Positions 23,833-35,178 are shown, counted from the stretch's first letter. The stretch: DNA of 64,000 nt from Salipiger sp. CCB-MM3 (GCF_001687105.1 NZ_CP014595.1:124001-188000); one strand, 5' to 3'. Numbers and translations are program-made. The notes: generated by a model not told the origin, from the sequence alone.

Positions 23833-24972
23833 ATGGAGAATATCGCGGGCCAGAAATCCCACCTCACATGGGCGGTGCATATCTCGGTGGCGCTGCTGGT
23901 GGCCCTGTGGCTTTTCCCCACCGTGGGGCTGTTGGTGTCGTCCTTCCGCACCGCCGAGCAGATCAGCAATTCGGGCTGGTGGTCGGCCTTTTCGGCGCAG
24001 AAGGGCCAGCTTCCGGCGATCCGGATCGAGGGCGACGAGGCGCAGGAGGGCGATCTCTACATCATCGACGGCAATCTCTTCGGCACGGCGGAAACCACGC
24101 TGTCGGCATGGGGCACCTCCTCGCGTGAGCCCGAGGCCTATGAGCCCGACACGACGGTCGATCTGAAGGATGGCTGGCAACTGACGGTGGAAAGCTCGGG
24201 CGACTTCCGCCTCAGCAGCCCGCAGAGCTTTGAAGGCAAGCGGCTGCCGCGGGTCTTCAGCACCGCCACCGCACCGCCGGAGTTCACGCTGGAGAACTAC
24301 GAAAACGTGCTCTTTGGCACCACCGCCGGCGCGGGCGTCGGGCAGGCGTTCCTCAATACGTTGACGGTGGCGATCCCGGCGACGGTGATCCCCATTCTGG
24401 TCGCGGCCTTCGCCGCCTACGCGCTGGCGTGGATGGAGTTTCCGGGCCGTGCGCTGCTGGTGGCGGCGGTGGTGGCGCTTTTGGTGGTGCCGCTGCAACT
24501 GGCGCTGATCCCGCTTTTGCAACTGCACAACAGTATCGGCATCGGCAAAGGCTACCTCGGGGTCTGGCTGGCGCACACCGGCTTTGGCCTGCCGCTCGCC
24601 ATCTACCTGCTGCGCAACTACATGGTCGGCCTGCCGAAAGACATCATCGAGAACGCCCGCGTCGATGGTGCGTCGGATTTCCAGATCTTCACCAAGATCG
24701 TGCTGCCGCTGTCGTTCCCGGCGCTGGCAAGCTTTGCCATCTTCCAGTTCCTCTGGACGTGGAACGATCTGCTGGTGGCGCTGGTTTTCCTCGGCACCGA
24801 TGACGACCGGCTGGTGTTGACCGCGCGGCTGGTCAACCTCATGGGCTCGCGCGGCGGGCAGTGGGAAATCCTCGCCACCTCGGCCTTCGTGTCGATCGTG
24901 GTGCCCTTGCTCGTGTTCTTCGCGATGCAGAAATATCTGGTGCGCGGCCTGCTGGCCGGTTCCGTAAAGTGA
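23833..24972 (+). CDS. aglG: alpha-glucoside ABC transporter permease AglG
   Basis: Encodes 379 residues from ATG 23833, 14 bases after the aglF stop; the open frame upstream of this lies inside aglF. Helix 1 is near residues 12-33. A periplasmic insertion of roughly 130 hydrophilic residues follows, and then the usual MalG-type core. The EAA loop KDIIENARVDGASDFQIFTK is near residue 270. Most MalG-type subunits have a much shorter first loop, so the insertion is probably a small extracytoplasmic domain typical of the AglG branch. Confidence 0.94.
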   Translation: MENIAGQKSHLTWAVHISVALLVALWLFPTVGLLVSSFRTAEQISNSGWWSAFSAQKGQLPAIRIEGDEAQEGDLYIIDGNLFGTAETTLSAWGTSSREPEAYEPDTTVDLKDGWQLTVESSGDFRLSSPQSFEGKRLPRVFSTATAPPEFTLENYENVLFGTTAGAGVGQAFLNTLTVAIPATVIPILVAAFAAYALAWMEFPGRALLVAAVVALLVVPLQLALIPLLQLHNSIGIGKGYLGVWLAHTGFGLPLAIYLLRNYMVGLPKDIIENARVDGASDFQIFTKIVLPLSFPALASFAIFQFLWTWNDLLVALVFLGTDDDRLVLTARLVNLMGSRGGQWEILATSAFVSIVVPLLVFFAMQKYLVRGLLAGSVK

Positions 24973-24989
24973 TCGAAAGTGCCTGAGCC

Positions 24990-26636
24990 ATGAGCAATAA
25001 GACAACCCTCCCTGTGCCCTCGACCGAAGACCGCGACTGGTGGCGCGGCGCGGTGATCTATCAGGTCTATCCGCGCAGCTTTCAGGACAGCAACGGCGAC
25101 GGTGTTGGCGATCTGCTGGGGATCTCGCGCCGCCTGCCGCATATCGCCTCGATGGGGGTGGACGCAGTGTGGATCTCGCCGTTCTTCCGCTCGCCGATGA
25201 AGGACTTCGGCTATGACGTCAGCGATTACTGCGACGTCGACCCGATGTTCGGCAGCCTTGCGGATTTCGATACGCTGATCGAGACGGCGCATCAGCTTGG
25301 CCTGAAAGTGCTGATCGACCTCGTCATGTCGCACAGCTCGGACCAGCACCCGTGGTTCGAGGAAAGCCGCAGTTCGCGCGACAATCCGCGCGCCAATTGG
25401 TACGTCTGGGCGGATGCAAAGCCCGATGGCACGCCGCCCAACAACTGGCTGTCGATCTTCGGCGGCTCGGCATGGCAATGGGACACGGTGCGCTGCCAGT
25501 ATTACCTGCACAACTTCCTGACCTCGCAGCCCGATCTCAACTTCCACGAGCCCGAGGTGCAGCAGACGCTGCTTGAAACCGCGCAGTTCTGGCTCGACCG
25601 GGGGGTCAACGGCTTCCGCCTCGATACGGTGAATTTCTACACCCACGACAAGGAGCTGCGCGACAACCCCGCGCTGGCCCCCGAGCGGCGCAACCCGATC
25701 ACCGCGCCGGCGGTGAACCCCTACACATGGCAGGAACATCTTTACGACAAGACCCAGCCCGAGAACCTCGAGTTTCTCGCCAAGCTGCGCAAGCTGATGG
25801 ACCGCTACAACGCCGCCGCCGTGGGCGAGATCGGCGAGGATCTGCGCGGTCTGGAAGTGCTGGGCGAATACACCTCGGGCAATGAGCATCTGCAGATGTC
25901 CTATGCCTTCGAGTTGCTTTCCGACAAGCCGCCCTCGGCCGCCTACGTCAAGGACGTGATGGACAAGGTGCATGAGGTCGCCAGCGACGGCTGGGCCTGC
26001 TGGGCCTTCTCGAACCATGACGTCGTGCGCCATGTGACGCGCTGGGGCATCGGCGACGGTGGCGCGCGGGCCTACACCACGCTGATGATGTGCCTGCGCG
26101 GGTCGGCCTGCATCTATCAGGGCGAGGAACTGGCGCTGCCCGAGGCGGTGCTGGCCTTTGAGGATTTGCAGGATCCCTATGGCATCCGCTTCTGGCCCGC
26201 CTTCAAGGGCCGCGATGGTTGCCGCACGCCGATGGTCTGGGAGCCGCACGCTCATCACGGCGGCTTCACCGAGGGCCAGCCGTGGCTGCCGGTGAGCCAC
26301 GAGCATCTGCGCATGACCGTCGAGGATCAGGAGAAGGACCCGGCGGCGATCCTGCATCACTACCGCCGCGCCATCGCCTTCCGCCACGCCCATTCGGCGC
26401 TGCGCAAGGGCGAGATCACCGATGTTAAGGCGCAGGGCAGCGTGCTCAGCTTCCACCGCATCAACGATGAAGAAGAGCTGTTCTGCGCCTTCAACATCGG
26501 CCGTGACCCGGCGGCGATCGACGCGCCCGCGGGCAAGTGGCAGCAGGTGGGGGTCGAACTGGGCTCCACCGGCACGGCGCCCGACGGCAAGTTCCATCTC
26601 GGGCCGTGGCAGCCCGCGCTGGCGCTGCGGATGTGA
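24990..26636 (+). CDS. aglA: alpha-glucosidase (GH13)
   Basis: Encodes 548 residues, cytosolic, of the GH13 oligo-1,6-glucosidase/alpha-glucosidase type. The start of the barrel is WWRGAVIYQVYPRSFQDSNG. Catalytic landmarks are VNGFRLDTVNFY (nucleophile Asp), AVGEIGED (acid/base Glu) and AFSNHDVVRH (Asp). The position between permease and ATPase genes indicates that it cleaves disaccharides imported by AglEFGK, giving glucose for Glk. Exact linkage preference (alpha-1,4, sucrose, trehalose) cannot be told. Confidence 0.95.
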   Translation: MSNKTTLPVPSTEDRDWWRGAVIYQVYPRSFQDSNGDGVGDLLGISRRLPHIASMGVDAVWISPFFRSPMKDFGYDVSDYCDVDPMFGSLADFDTLIETAHQLGLKVLIDLVMSHSSDQHPWFEESRSSRDNPRANWYVWADAKPDGTPPNNWLSIFGGSAWQWDTVRCQYYLHNFLTSQPDLNFHEPEVQQTLLETAQFWLDRGVNGFRLDTVNFYTHDKELRDNPALAPERRNPITAPAVNPYTWQEHLYDKTQPENLEFLAKLRKLMDRYNAAAVGEIGEDLRGLEVLGEYTSGNEHLQMSYAFELLSDKPPSAAYVKDVMDKVHEVASDGWACWAFSNHDVVRHVTRWGIGDGGARAYTTLMMCLRGSACIYQGEELALPEAVLAFEDLQDPYGIRFWPAFKGRDGCRTPMVWEPHAHHGGFTEGQPWLPVSHEHLRMTVEDQEKDPAAILHHYRRAIAFRHAHSALRKGEITDVKAQGSVLSFHRINDEEELFCAFNIGRDPAAIDAPAGKWQQVGVELGSTGTAPDGKFHLGPWQPALALRM

Positions 26637-26678
26637 TCAGCAGGGTGATGGGCAGGCAACGAGGATAAGGGGGAGACC

Positions 26679-27770
26679 ATGGCGGATCTGAAACTGGCCA
26701 GCGTCGGCAAGACCTACGGCGGCACCGTCGAGGTGCTGAAGGACATCAATCTCGACATCACCGCGGGCGAGTTGATCGTCTTTGTCGGTCCGTCGGGCTG
26801 CGGCAAGTCCACGCTGCTGCGGATGATCGCCGGGCTCGAAAGGATCACCGCTGGCACGCTGGAGATCGACGGACAGTTGGTCAACGATGTGCCGCCCGCA
26901 CAGCGCGGCATCGCCATGGTCTTTCAGAGCTACGCGCTCTATCCCCATATGACCGTGCGCGACAACATGTCCTTCGCACTGCAGATCGCCAAGAAGAGCA
27001 AGGAAGAGATCGCCGCCTCGGTCGAGCGCGCCGCCAAGATGCTGCAGCTGGAGCCCTATCTCGACCGTCTGCCCAAGGCGCTCTCGGGCGGGCAGCGCCA
27101 GCGTGTCGCCATTGGCCGGGCCATCGTGCGCGACCCCAAGGTCTATCTCTTCGACGAGCCGCTGTCGAACCTCGACGCGGCGCTGCGCGTCGCCACCCGT
27201 ATCGAGATCGCCCAGCTGAAAGAGGCGATGCCGGACCGCACGATGATCTATGTCACCCACGATCAGGTCGAGGCGATGACGCTGGCCGACCGCATCGTGG
27301 TGCTGGCCAATAAGGGCGTGGCGCAGGTCGGCTCGCCGCTGGAGCTGTACGAGACGCCGAACAGCGAGTTCGTGGCGCAGTTCATCGGCTCTCCGGCGAT
27401 GAACATGCTGGCGGGCGAGGTCACCGGCACCGGCCCGCGGACCACCGTGGCGCTGCAGGCGGGTGGCACCGCGCTGTCGGACGTACCCACCACCGACGCC
27501 GACATGGGCCTCAAGGTCAACGTCGGCATCCGACCCGAGGATTTCACCATTGCCGAAGGCGCGGCGATCTTCCGGGGCAGGGTGGCGCTGACCGAGGCGC
27601 TCGGCGAGGTGACGCTGCTGCATTTCGAGCCCTCTGAAGGCGCCAAGGAAGCGGTGATCGCCAAACTGCCGGGCATCCACAAGGGGCTGCGCGGCAGCGA
27701 TGTGGCGCTCACGGCGGAACCTGCGAAGGTGCATCTTTTCTCGGATGGCGTCTCGCTGCTCTATCGCTGA
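26679..27770 (+). CDS. aglK: alpha-glucoside ABC transporter ATPase
   Basis: Encodes 363 residues of the MalK/UgpC type. Walker A is VGPSGCGKSTLLR (about 34-46), the signature is LSGGQRQRVAIGRA, Walker B is VYLFDEPLSNLDAAL and the switch region is YVTHDQVEAMTLADR. The C-terminal 120 residues form the TOBE-type regulatory domain (GIRPEDF). It energises AglFG and closes the agl operon. The preceding spacer is 42 bases with GGGGGAGA as ribosome site. Confidence 0.95.
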   Translation: MADLKLASVGKTYGGTVEVLKDINLDITAGELIVFVGPSGCGKSTLLRMIAGLERITAGTLEIDGQLVNDVPPAQRGIAMVFQSYALYPHMTVRDNMSFALQIAKKSKEEIAASVERAAKMLQLEPYLDRLPKALSGGQRQRVAIGRAIVRDPKVYLFDEPLSNLDAALRVATRIEIAQLKEAMPDRTMIYVTHDQVEAMTLADRIVVLANKGVAQVGSPLELYETPNSEFVAQFIGSPAMNMLAGEVTGTGPRTTVALQAGGTALSDVPTTDADMGLKVNVGIRPEDFTIAEGAAIFRGRVALTEALGEVTLLHFEPSEGAKEAVIAKLPGIHKGLRGSDVALTAEPAKVHLFSDGVSLLYR

Positions 27771-27775
27771 GCAGG

Positions 27776-27825
27776 GCAAAAGCCTCTCAAGACTTTTGCA
27801 AATCTCTTCGAAGAGAGTTGTTTTG
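27776..27825 (+). terminator. tandem hairpins after aglK
   Basis: GCAAAAG (27776-27782) pairs with CTTTTGC (27793-27799). A second hairpin, GCAAATCTCTTC/GAAGAGAGTTG (27798-27820), follows and runs into TTTTGC. The second hairpin is nearly identical to the palindrome at 22743-22766, and the design of two hairpins sharing a GC is the same. The T-rich tail makes it the likely terminator of the agl operon. Confidence 0.65.
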
Positions 27826-27874
27826 CACGGGCCTAGGCTGATTTACACTGAAATGGCGCCGGAACGCCCCTAGT

Positions 27875-27889
27875 GTTCCGCAAAAGTTC
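27875..27889. promoter_or_regulatory. LexA (SOS) box before uvrA
   Basis: GTTC, seven bases, GTTC: a full match to the alphaproteobacterial LexA site GTTC-N7-GTTC. It lies 67 bases before the uvrA start, in the expected promoter position. It predicts LexA repression and DNA-damage induction. Confidence 0.8.
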
Positions 27890-27956
27890 TCTTTTGAGCA
27901 TTGCGATCCGGCTGGTTTCCCCTATGTGTAGAGGCGTTCCTTTCCCGAGGGTCTTC

Positions 27957-30845
<2,889 letters not shown>

Positions 30846-30875
30846 CAGCGCAGCGCGGCCGCGAGGTTGCGCCAT

Positions 30876-30900
30876 GCGTATTTGACAAGAGAAGAAGGAC
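30876..30900 (+). repeat. 25-bp intergenic element, subtype III
   Basis: Begins GCGTATTT, then GACA, then AGAGAAGAAG. It follows uvrA. Its tail supplies the left arm of the uvrA terminator hairpin. Confidence 0.7.
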
Positions 30901-30932
30901 CGGCGCTTGTGGCAGCGCTGGTCCTTCTTTCG
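30892..30932 (+). terminator. uvrA terminator
   Basis: GAAGGACCGGCGCT (30894-30907) pairs with AGCGCTGGTCCTTC (30914-30927) through 13 Watson-Crick pairs and one G-U, with a six-base loop and a TTTCGTCT tail. It is built from the facing tails of two 25-bp elements, 30876-30900 and the reverse copy 30925-30949. Confidence 0.85.
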
Positions 30933-30973
30933 TCTAGATCAAAATATCCCGGGGGTCCGGGGGCAGCGCCCCC
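30925..30973 (-). repeat. 25-bp element subtype IV joined to a GC-rich hairpin element
   Basis: On the minus strand, 30949-30925 reads GGATATTT, TGAT, then CTAGACGAAAG. On the plus strand it is followed at once by CCCGGGGGT and then CGGGGGC-AGC-GCCCCCG, a 7-bp hairpin with a three-base loop. The same composite occurs at 46517-46580 and 49812-49875. Confidence 0.65.
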
Positions 30974-30981
30974 GACGCTTT

Positions 30982-31389
30982 TTAGCGCGCCAGCTGCGCG
31001 AGACCGCCGATGATGTCGAGCACGGCGCCGGTGTCGGGATCGACGCGGTAGATGTAGTCATCGACGTTGTAATAGGTGCGGCGCGGGTCAAGATCGTAGC
31101 GGCGCGGGTCGCGGATCACCACGTAATCGCGGTCGATACGGTCACCCCGGTCGAAGCGGCGGTCGCGCACCCGGTCGTGGTCGCGATCGTCATAGCGGTC
31201 GTGGCCGTAGTGATCGCGGTCGCGCTCGTGACGCACCGGCGCCTGCTTTTTGTACTGGCCCGGCGGCATGCAGGCCGCGTTCTTCTTGGCAAGGCCCGGC
31301 GGGCAGCCCTTGGGCGCGGCGGTGGCGGCCATCGGGGTGGCCAGAGCGGCGGCCGACAGGGCCGCGAAAGTGAGGGTACGCAACATCAT
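30982..31389 (-). CDS. secreted Asp/Arg-rich hypothetical protein
   Basis: Encodes 135 residues. A signal peptide (LRTLTFAALSAAALATPMAATA) is followed by APKGCPPGLAKKNAACMPPGQYKK. A strikingly charged stretch of Arg, Asp and His with many R-D pairs comes next (about residues 50-90). The end is a Tyr-rich Y-Y-N-V-D-D-Y-I-Y-R-V-D segment. The layout resembles RcnB-like periplasmic proteins, but the resemblance is only in composition and in the PPG-KK and Y-RVD patterns. Two adjacent ATG codons (31389, 31386) follow AGGAGAG; either may be used. Function unknown; the gene is convergent with uvrA. Confidence 0.7.
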   Translation of the reverse strand: MMLRTLTFAALSAAALATPMAATAAPKGCPPGLAKKNAACMPPGQYKKQAPVRHERDRDHYGHDRYDDRDHDRVRDRRFDRGDRIDRDYVVIRDPRRYDLDPRRTYYNVDDYIYRVDPDTGAVLDIIGGLAQLAR

Positions 31390-31489
31390 GCTCTCCTGTA
31401 CGTGGTGCGGAGTTATACGCAGAGAACGCAGTCCCCCGCCGCAGCGGTTCCGTAACATATGCAAATATCAGCGGGTTTCCGCCAGCGGC

Positions 31490-32275
31490 TCAGGCGCTCC
31501 AGTCGGGCTTTCGCTTGTCCAGAAAGGCCGACATGCCTTCGCTGGTGTCGCGCTCGAGCATGTTTTCCACCATCACGTGCCCGGCGAGCGCATAGGCCTC
31601 GTCGAGCGGCAGCTCGGCCTGCGCGTAGAACGCCTGTTTGCCGATCTTCACCGCCCTGGGCAGTTTCGACGCCACGGTTTCAGCCAGGTCTAGGGCCGCG
31701 CCAGCGAGGTCCTCGGCGGGAACCACGCAGTTGATCAGCCCCATGGCCTGCGCCTCTTCGGCATGGATGAAGCGGCCCGTGGTCAGCATCTCGAAGGCCT
31801 GTTTGCGCGGCAGGTTGCGGGTCAGCGCCACCATTGGCGTCGAGCAGAAAAGACCGATATTGACGCCATTGACCGCAAAGCGCGCGTCCTCTGCCGCCAC
31901 CGCCATGTCGCAACTCGCCACCAGCTGGCAACCGGCGGCGGCGGCGATGCCATGGACCTGCGCAATCACCGGCTGGGGCAGGCGGGTGAGGCCCGTCATC
32001 ACCTTGGCGCAGCGGGCGAAGAGATCGGCGAAATAGCCCGCGCCCTTGTCCTCGGCCTGCCGCCCGGCCTGCATCTCGCGCAAGTCATGCCCGGCGCAGA
32101 ACACCTTGCCCGCGCCCGAGATCACCACGGCGCGGATCGCTCTGTCGTGCGCCAGCGCATCGATCTGGTCCTGCAGCGCGGCCAGCATGGCATCCGACAG
32201 CGGGTTCAGCCGCTCGGGCGCGTTCAGCCGCAGATGCGCCACCGGCCCGGTGTCGTGACGTTCGAGAATTGCCAT
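31490..32275 (-). CDS. enoyl-CoA hydratase/isomerase family protein (ECHDC3-like)
   Basis: Encodes 261 residues of the crotonase fold. CAGHDLREM and GIAAAAGCQLVASCDMA form the CoA-binding oxyanion hole. The segment VNIGLFCSTPMVALTRNLP resembles the ECHDC3 branch, where the first catalytic Glu of classical enoyl-CoA hydratase is absent; a second Glu is retained in AFEMLTTG. Hydratase activity is therefore doubtful. ATG 32275 has GGAGGAGG 5 bases upstream. It is divergent from a thioesterase gene, and both may handle acyl-CoA intermediates. Confidence 0.85.
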   Translation of the reverse strand: MAILERHDTGPVAHLRLNAPERLNPLSDAMLAALQDQIDALAHDRAIRAVVISGAGKVFCAGHDLREMQAGRQAEDKGAGYFADLFARCAKVMTGLTRLPQPVIAQVHGIAAAAGCQLVASCDMAVAAEDARFAVNGVNIGLFCSTPMVALTRNLPRKQAFEMLTTGRFIHAEEAQAMGLINCVVPAEDLAGAALDLAETVASKLPRAVKIGKQAFYAQAELPLDEAYALAGHVMVENMLERDTSEGMSAFLDKRKPDWSA

Positions 32276-32344
32276 CTTGTCCTCCTCCATCCTCGCGGGC
32301 AGCCTAGCCAGCGGAGATGAGGGGCGAAAGAGGCGGGAGGTCGC

Positions 32345-32767
32345 ATGACGCTGCAGTTCACCATACCGGAGATGAAGGGCTATCTGTCGGAGGTTTTTCC
32401 GCAGGTCGAGGGGATGTTCGGCATCGAACGGATGGATGAGGACCTGCTGGTGATGCGGCTGATCACCGGTGATCAGCATCTGCGCCCGGGCGGCACCGTC
32501 TCTGGCCCGTCGATGTTCGCGCTGGCGGATGTGGCGGCCTATGTGGCAACGCTGGCACGCATTGGGCGGCAGGCGCTGACCGTCACCACCCATTGCTCGA
32601 TCGACTTCATGCGCAAGCCTGCCTCCGGCTGCGATCTGCTGGCCGAGGCGCGGCTGCTGAAGCTCGGGCGCAGCCTGAGCGTGACCGATGTGCTGCTCTA
32701 CAGCGAAGGCTCACGCGAGGCGGTCGCCCATGCCTCGCTGACCTATGCCATTCCGCCGCGCCGCTAG
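32345..32767 (+). CDS. PaaI-type acyl-CoA thioesterase
   Basis: Encodes 140 residues of the hotdog fold. The region LRPGGTVSGPSMFALADVAAY carries the nucleophile-end pattern of the PaaI/YdiI group (G-G-x-x-S-G then an acidic residue on the central helix), followed by TTHCSIDFMRKP. It hydrolyses a small acyl-CoA; the substrate is unknown. GGGAGG precedes the ATG. It is divergent from the crotonase gene 69 bases away and convergent with the Ldh-type gene 14 bases beyond its stop. Confidence 0.87.
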   Translation: MTLQFTIPEMKGYLSEVFPQVEGMFGIERMDEDLLVMRLITGDQHLRPGGTVSGPSMFALADVAAYVATLARIGRQALTVTTHCSIDFMRKPASGCDLLAEARLLKLGRSLSVTDVLLYSEGSREAVAHASLTYAIPPRR

Positions 32768-32781
32768 GCCTCCGCGCGGCC

Positions 32782-33834
32782 TCAGAGCGCTTCGGGAAAG
32801 GCGAGCCCGGCCTCGGTGGCGCAGGCGCGGATCCGCGTGAGCACTTCGCCAGGCAGGGTGACGCCCTCTGTGCGGGCGCGTGCGGCGGCGCTGGCAGCGC
32901 GGTCGCCGGGGATGCGCACCGGGCGCGCGGGGTCGATCGGGCGGCTGTTGCGGCAGGCCTCATTGAGGTGCTCGACCTGCGACACGAAAGCCTCGCGCCC
33001 GCCGAAGGCCTCGGGGTCGATCACCTGCAAAAAGACATTCGCGCCCCAGCGCGTCGGCGCCTCGACCCGGCCATGGCCAGCGAGCGCCTGCGTCAGCATC
33101 TCGACCATCAGCCCCATGGCAAACCCCTTGTGGCCATGATCCGCCCCGCCCACCGGCAGGATCGAGCCCTTGGGGCTCTGGTTGATCACCGTGGGATCGG
33201 TGGTGGCATGGCCGGCGCCGTCCAGCATCCACGGATGCGCAAACTCGGTGCCAGAGTTGATGTGCTCGCGCACCTTCGACAGCGTGGTGATCGAGGCGCA
33301 GGTGTCGATCAGCACCGGATGATCGCGGCCGGGATAGCCCACTGCCCATGGATTCGGGGTGAGCAGCGGCTCGCAACCGCCGTAGGGCGCCACCCATTCG
33401 CCCGAGGGATCGGAGGTGGCAATGTAGCACACATAGCCCTGCTCGGCGGCGATCCGGGTCAGGGCCGACAGACAGCCGATGTGATGGCTGCGGCGGATCG
33501 CCATGGCGGCCATGCCATACTCGGCGGCGCGCGTCATGCAGGTCTCGAGCGCGTGGCGCATCACCCAGTGGCCCGGCAGGTAATTGCCATCCCAAAGCAG
33601 CGTGACCTTATTGTCGGCCAGCACCGCATGGCTGCCTTCCTTGGTCATCAGATCCTTGGCAAGCTCGGGCAGGTAGTAGGACACCATCGAAATGCCATGG
33701 GTGGTGACCCCGATCTCATCGGTCTGGATCAAGAGCTCGGCCACGGTGGCGGCCTTGTCGGCGGGCAGGCCGCCCTGTTCCAGCAGGCTGCGGGCGAGGG
33801 TGTAAAGGGCGGTGCGGTCAAATGTCTGGCTCAT
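32782..33834 (-). CDS. Ldh-family (malate/L-lactate/ureidoglycolate type) dehydrogenase
   Basis: Encodes 350 residues of the NAD(P)-dependent Ldh_2 family, unrelated to classical Rossmann lactate dehydrogenases. Typical features are DEIGVTTHGISMVSYYLPEL (catalytic His), RRSHHIGCLSALTRIAAEQG, PNPWAVGYPG and GADHGHKGFAMGLMVEMLTQALAG. The substrate could be a 2-hydroxy acid. ATG 33834 begins MSQTFDRTALY; the longer frame is not conserved in character. It is divergent from coxG across 269 bases that show no other feature. Confidence 0.87.
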   Translation of the reverse strand: MSQTFDRTALYTLARSLLEQGGLPADKAATVAELLIQTDEIGVTTHGISMVSYYLPELAKDLMTKEGSHAVLADNKVTLLWDGNYLPGHWVMRHALETCMTRAAEYGMAAMAIRRSHHIGCLSALTRIAAEQGYVCYIATSDPSGEWVAPYGGCEPLLTPNPWAVGYPGRDHPVLIDTCASITTLSKVREHINSGTEFAHPWMLDGAGHATTDPTVINQSPKGSILPVGGADHGHKGFAMGLMVEMLTQALAGHGRVEAPTRWGANVFLQVIDPEAFGGREAFVSQVEHLNEACRNSRPIDPARPVRIPGDRAASAAARARTEGVTLPGEVLTRIRACATEAGLAFPEAL

Positions 33835-34103
33835 GGCTCTGTTGTCGGGTGCCTTTGCCCTTTGGTCAACGGCGGTTTCCCGCAACCGCCCTGCGGGGGC
33901 CCGCGGCGCGGATTTTCTGCGCTGCCGCATGGGTTACGCCAAGGCCCCGCGCGCAGGAGGGGTTGCGAAGCGCCGCCATCGGCGCAATCCTCTGCCCCTG
34001 AAGGCTCTGCTGACCGCGCGCGGTGCGGCGCATAAGCCATTGGTCTAATATGCGCCCGATCATGGCCTGATAGGCTGGGCGCACTCGAAGAAGGATTTGA
34101 GCC

Positions 34104-34634
34104 ATGGAGATGAGCGATTCCCGCGTGATCAAGGCCCCGCGAGAGGTGGTCTGGGCGGCGATCCTGAGCCCCGAGGTGCTGAAGGCCTGCGTGCCGGGCT
34201 GCACCGAACTGACCGGCACGCCCGAAGAGGGCTATCAGGCCACGGTGGTGCAAAAGGTCGGCCCGGTGAAGGCGACCTTCAAGGGCACGGTGACCCTGTC
34301 GAACATGAATGAGCCCGAAAGCCTGACGCTCTCGGGCGAGGGCAAGGGCGGCGCGGCGGGCTTTGCCAAAGGCGGCGCCGATGTCAGCTTCAAAGAGGTC
34401 GAAGAGGGCACCGAGCTGACCTATGCGGTGGACGCCAAGGTCGGCGGCAAGCTGGCGCAGCTCGGCAGCCGGATCATCGACGGTTTCGCCAAGAAGATGG
34501 CCGACCAGTTCTTCACCAATCTGCAGGATGCGGTCGAAGGCCCGGCAGACGCCGATGCGGCGCCCGAGGCCGAAGGCGAAGCCGCCGAAGAGGGTAAGAA
34601 AAAAGGCTGGTTCAAGCGGATGGTCTCGGGCTGA
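34104..34634 (+). CDS. coxG: CoxG-type SRPBCC protein
   Basis: Encodes 176 residues. Residues 1-145 form an SRPBCC/CoxG domain ([23 protein letters not shown], then GPVKATFKG). A flexible acidic Ala/Glu linker follows, and the protein ends with the basic-aromatic tail [12 protein letters not shown], fit for binding the inner membrane. In Oligotropha, CoxG recruits CO dehydrogenase to the membrane for electron transfer to quinone. It starts the coxG-S-L-M cluster, 58 bases before coxS. Confidence 0.9.
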   Translation: MEMSDSRVIKAPREVVWAAILSPEVLKACVPGCTELTGTPEEGYQATVVQKVGPVKATFKGTVTLSNMNEPESLTLSGEGKGGAAGFAKGGADVSFKEVEEGTELTYAVDAKVGGKLAQLGSRIIDGFAKKMADQFFTNLQDAVEGPADADAAPEAEGEAAEEGKKKGWFKRMVSG

Positions 34635-34692
34635 TCCCCGTGCCAGAGTAACACCAAGCCAAAACCGAACAGTCATCCCAGGGAGGGAACGT

Positions 34693-35178
34693 ATGACCAA
34701 GGTAACGATGACGGTGAACGGCAAATCGGTCAGCAAGGAGGTCCGGGGCAATATGCTCATGACCGAGTTTCTGCGCGACGAGCTGCATCTGACGGGCACC
34801 CATGTGGGCTGCGACACCTCGCAATGCGGCGCCTGCACGATCCACGTCAACGGCGAGAACGTGAAGGGCTGCACCATCTTTGCCGCCGAATGCGACGGCG
34901 CCGAGGTCGGCACGATCGAAGGGCAAGCCAATGCCGACGGCTCGCTCAACGTGATCCAGCAGGCGTTTCAGGACCACCACGGCCTGCAGTGCGGTTTCTG
35001 CACGCCGGGCATGGTGATGGCCGCCGCCTCGCTGCTGCAGGAGAATCCCAAACCCTCCGAGGCCGAGATCCGGCATTACCTAGAGGGCAATATCTGCCGC
35101 TGCACCGGCTATCATAACATCGTCAAGGCGATCATGGCCGCCAGCGGTCAGGACGTGAGCAGCATCGCGGCGGAGTGA
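34693..35178 (+). CDS. coxS: form II CO dehydrogenase-like small (2Fe-2S) subunit
   Basis: Encodes 161 residues. The plant-ferredoxin-type [2Fe-2S] domain shows [15 protein letters not shown] plus a further Cys in VKGC. The second, helical [2Fe-2S] domain shows [13 protein letters not shown] and [15 protein letters not shown]. It passes electrons from the Mo site of CoxL to the FAD of CoxM. GGGAGGGA lies 5 bases before ATG 34693; the open frame earlier belongs to coxG in another frame. Confidence 0.94.
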   Translation: MTKVTMTVNGKSVSKEVRGNMLMTEFLRDELHLTGTHVGCDTSQCGACTIHVNGENVKGCTIFAAECDGAEVGTIEGQANADGSLNVIQQAFQDHHGLQCGFCTPGMVMAAASLLQENPKPSEAEIRHYLEGNICRCTGYHNIVKAIMAASGQDVSSIAAE

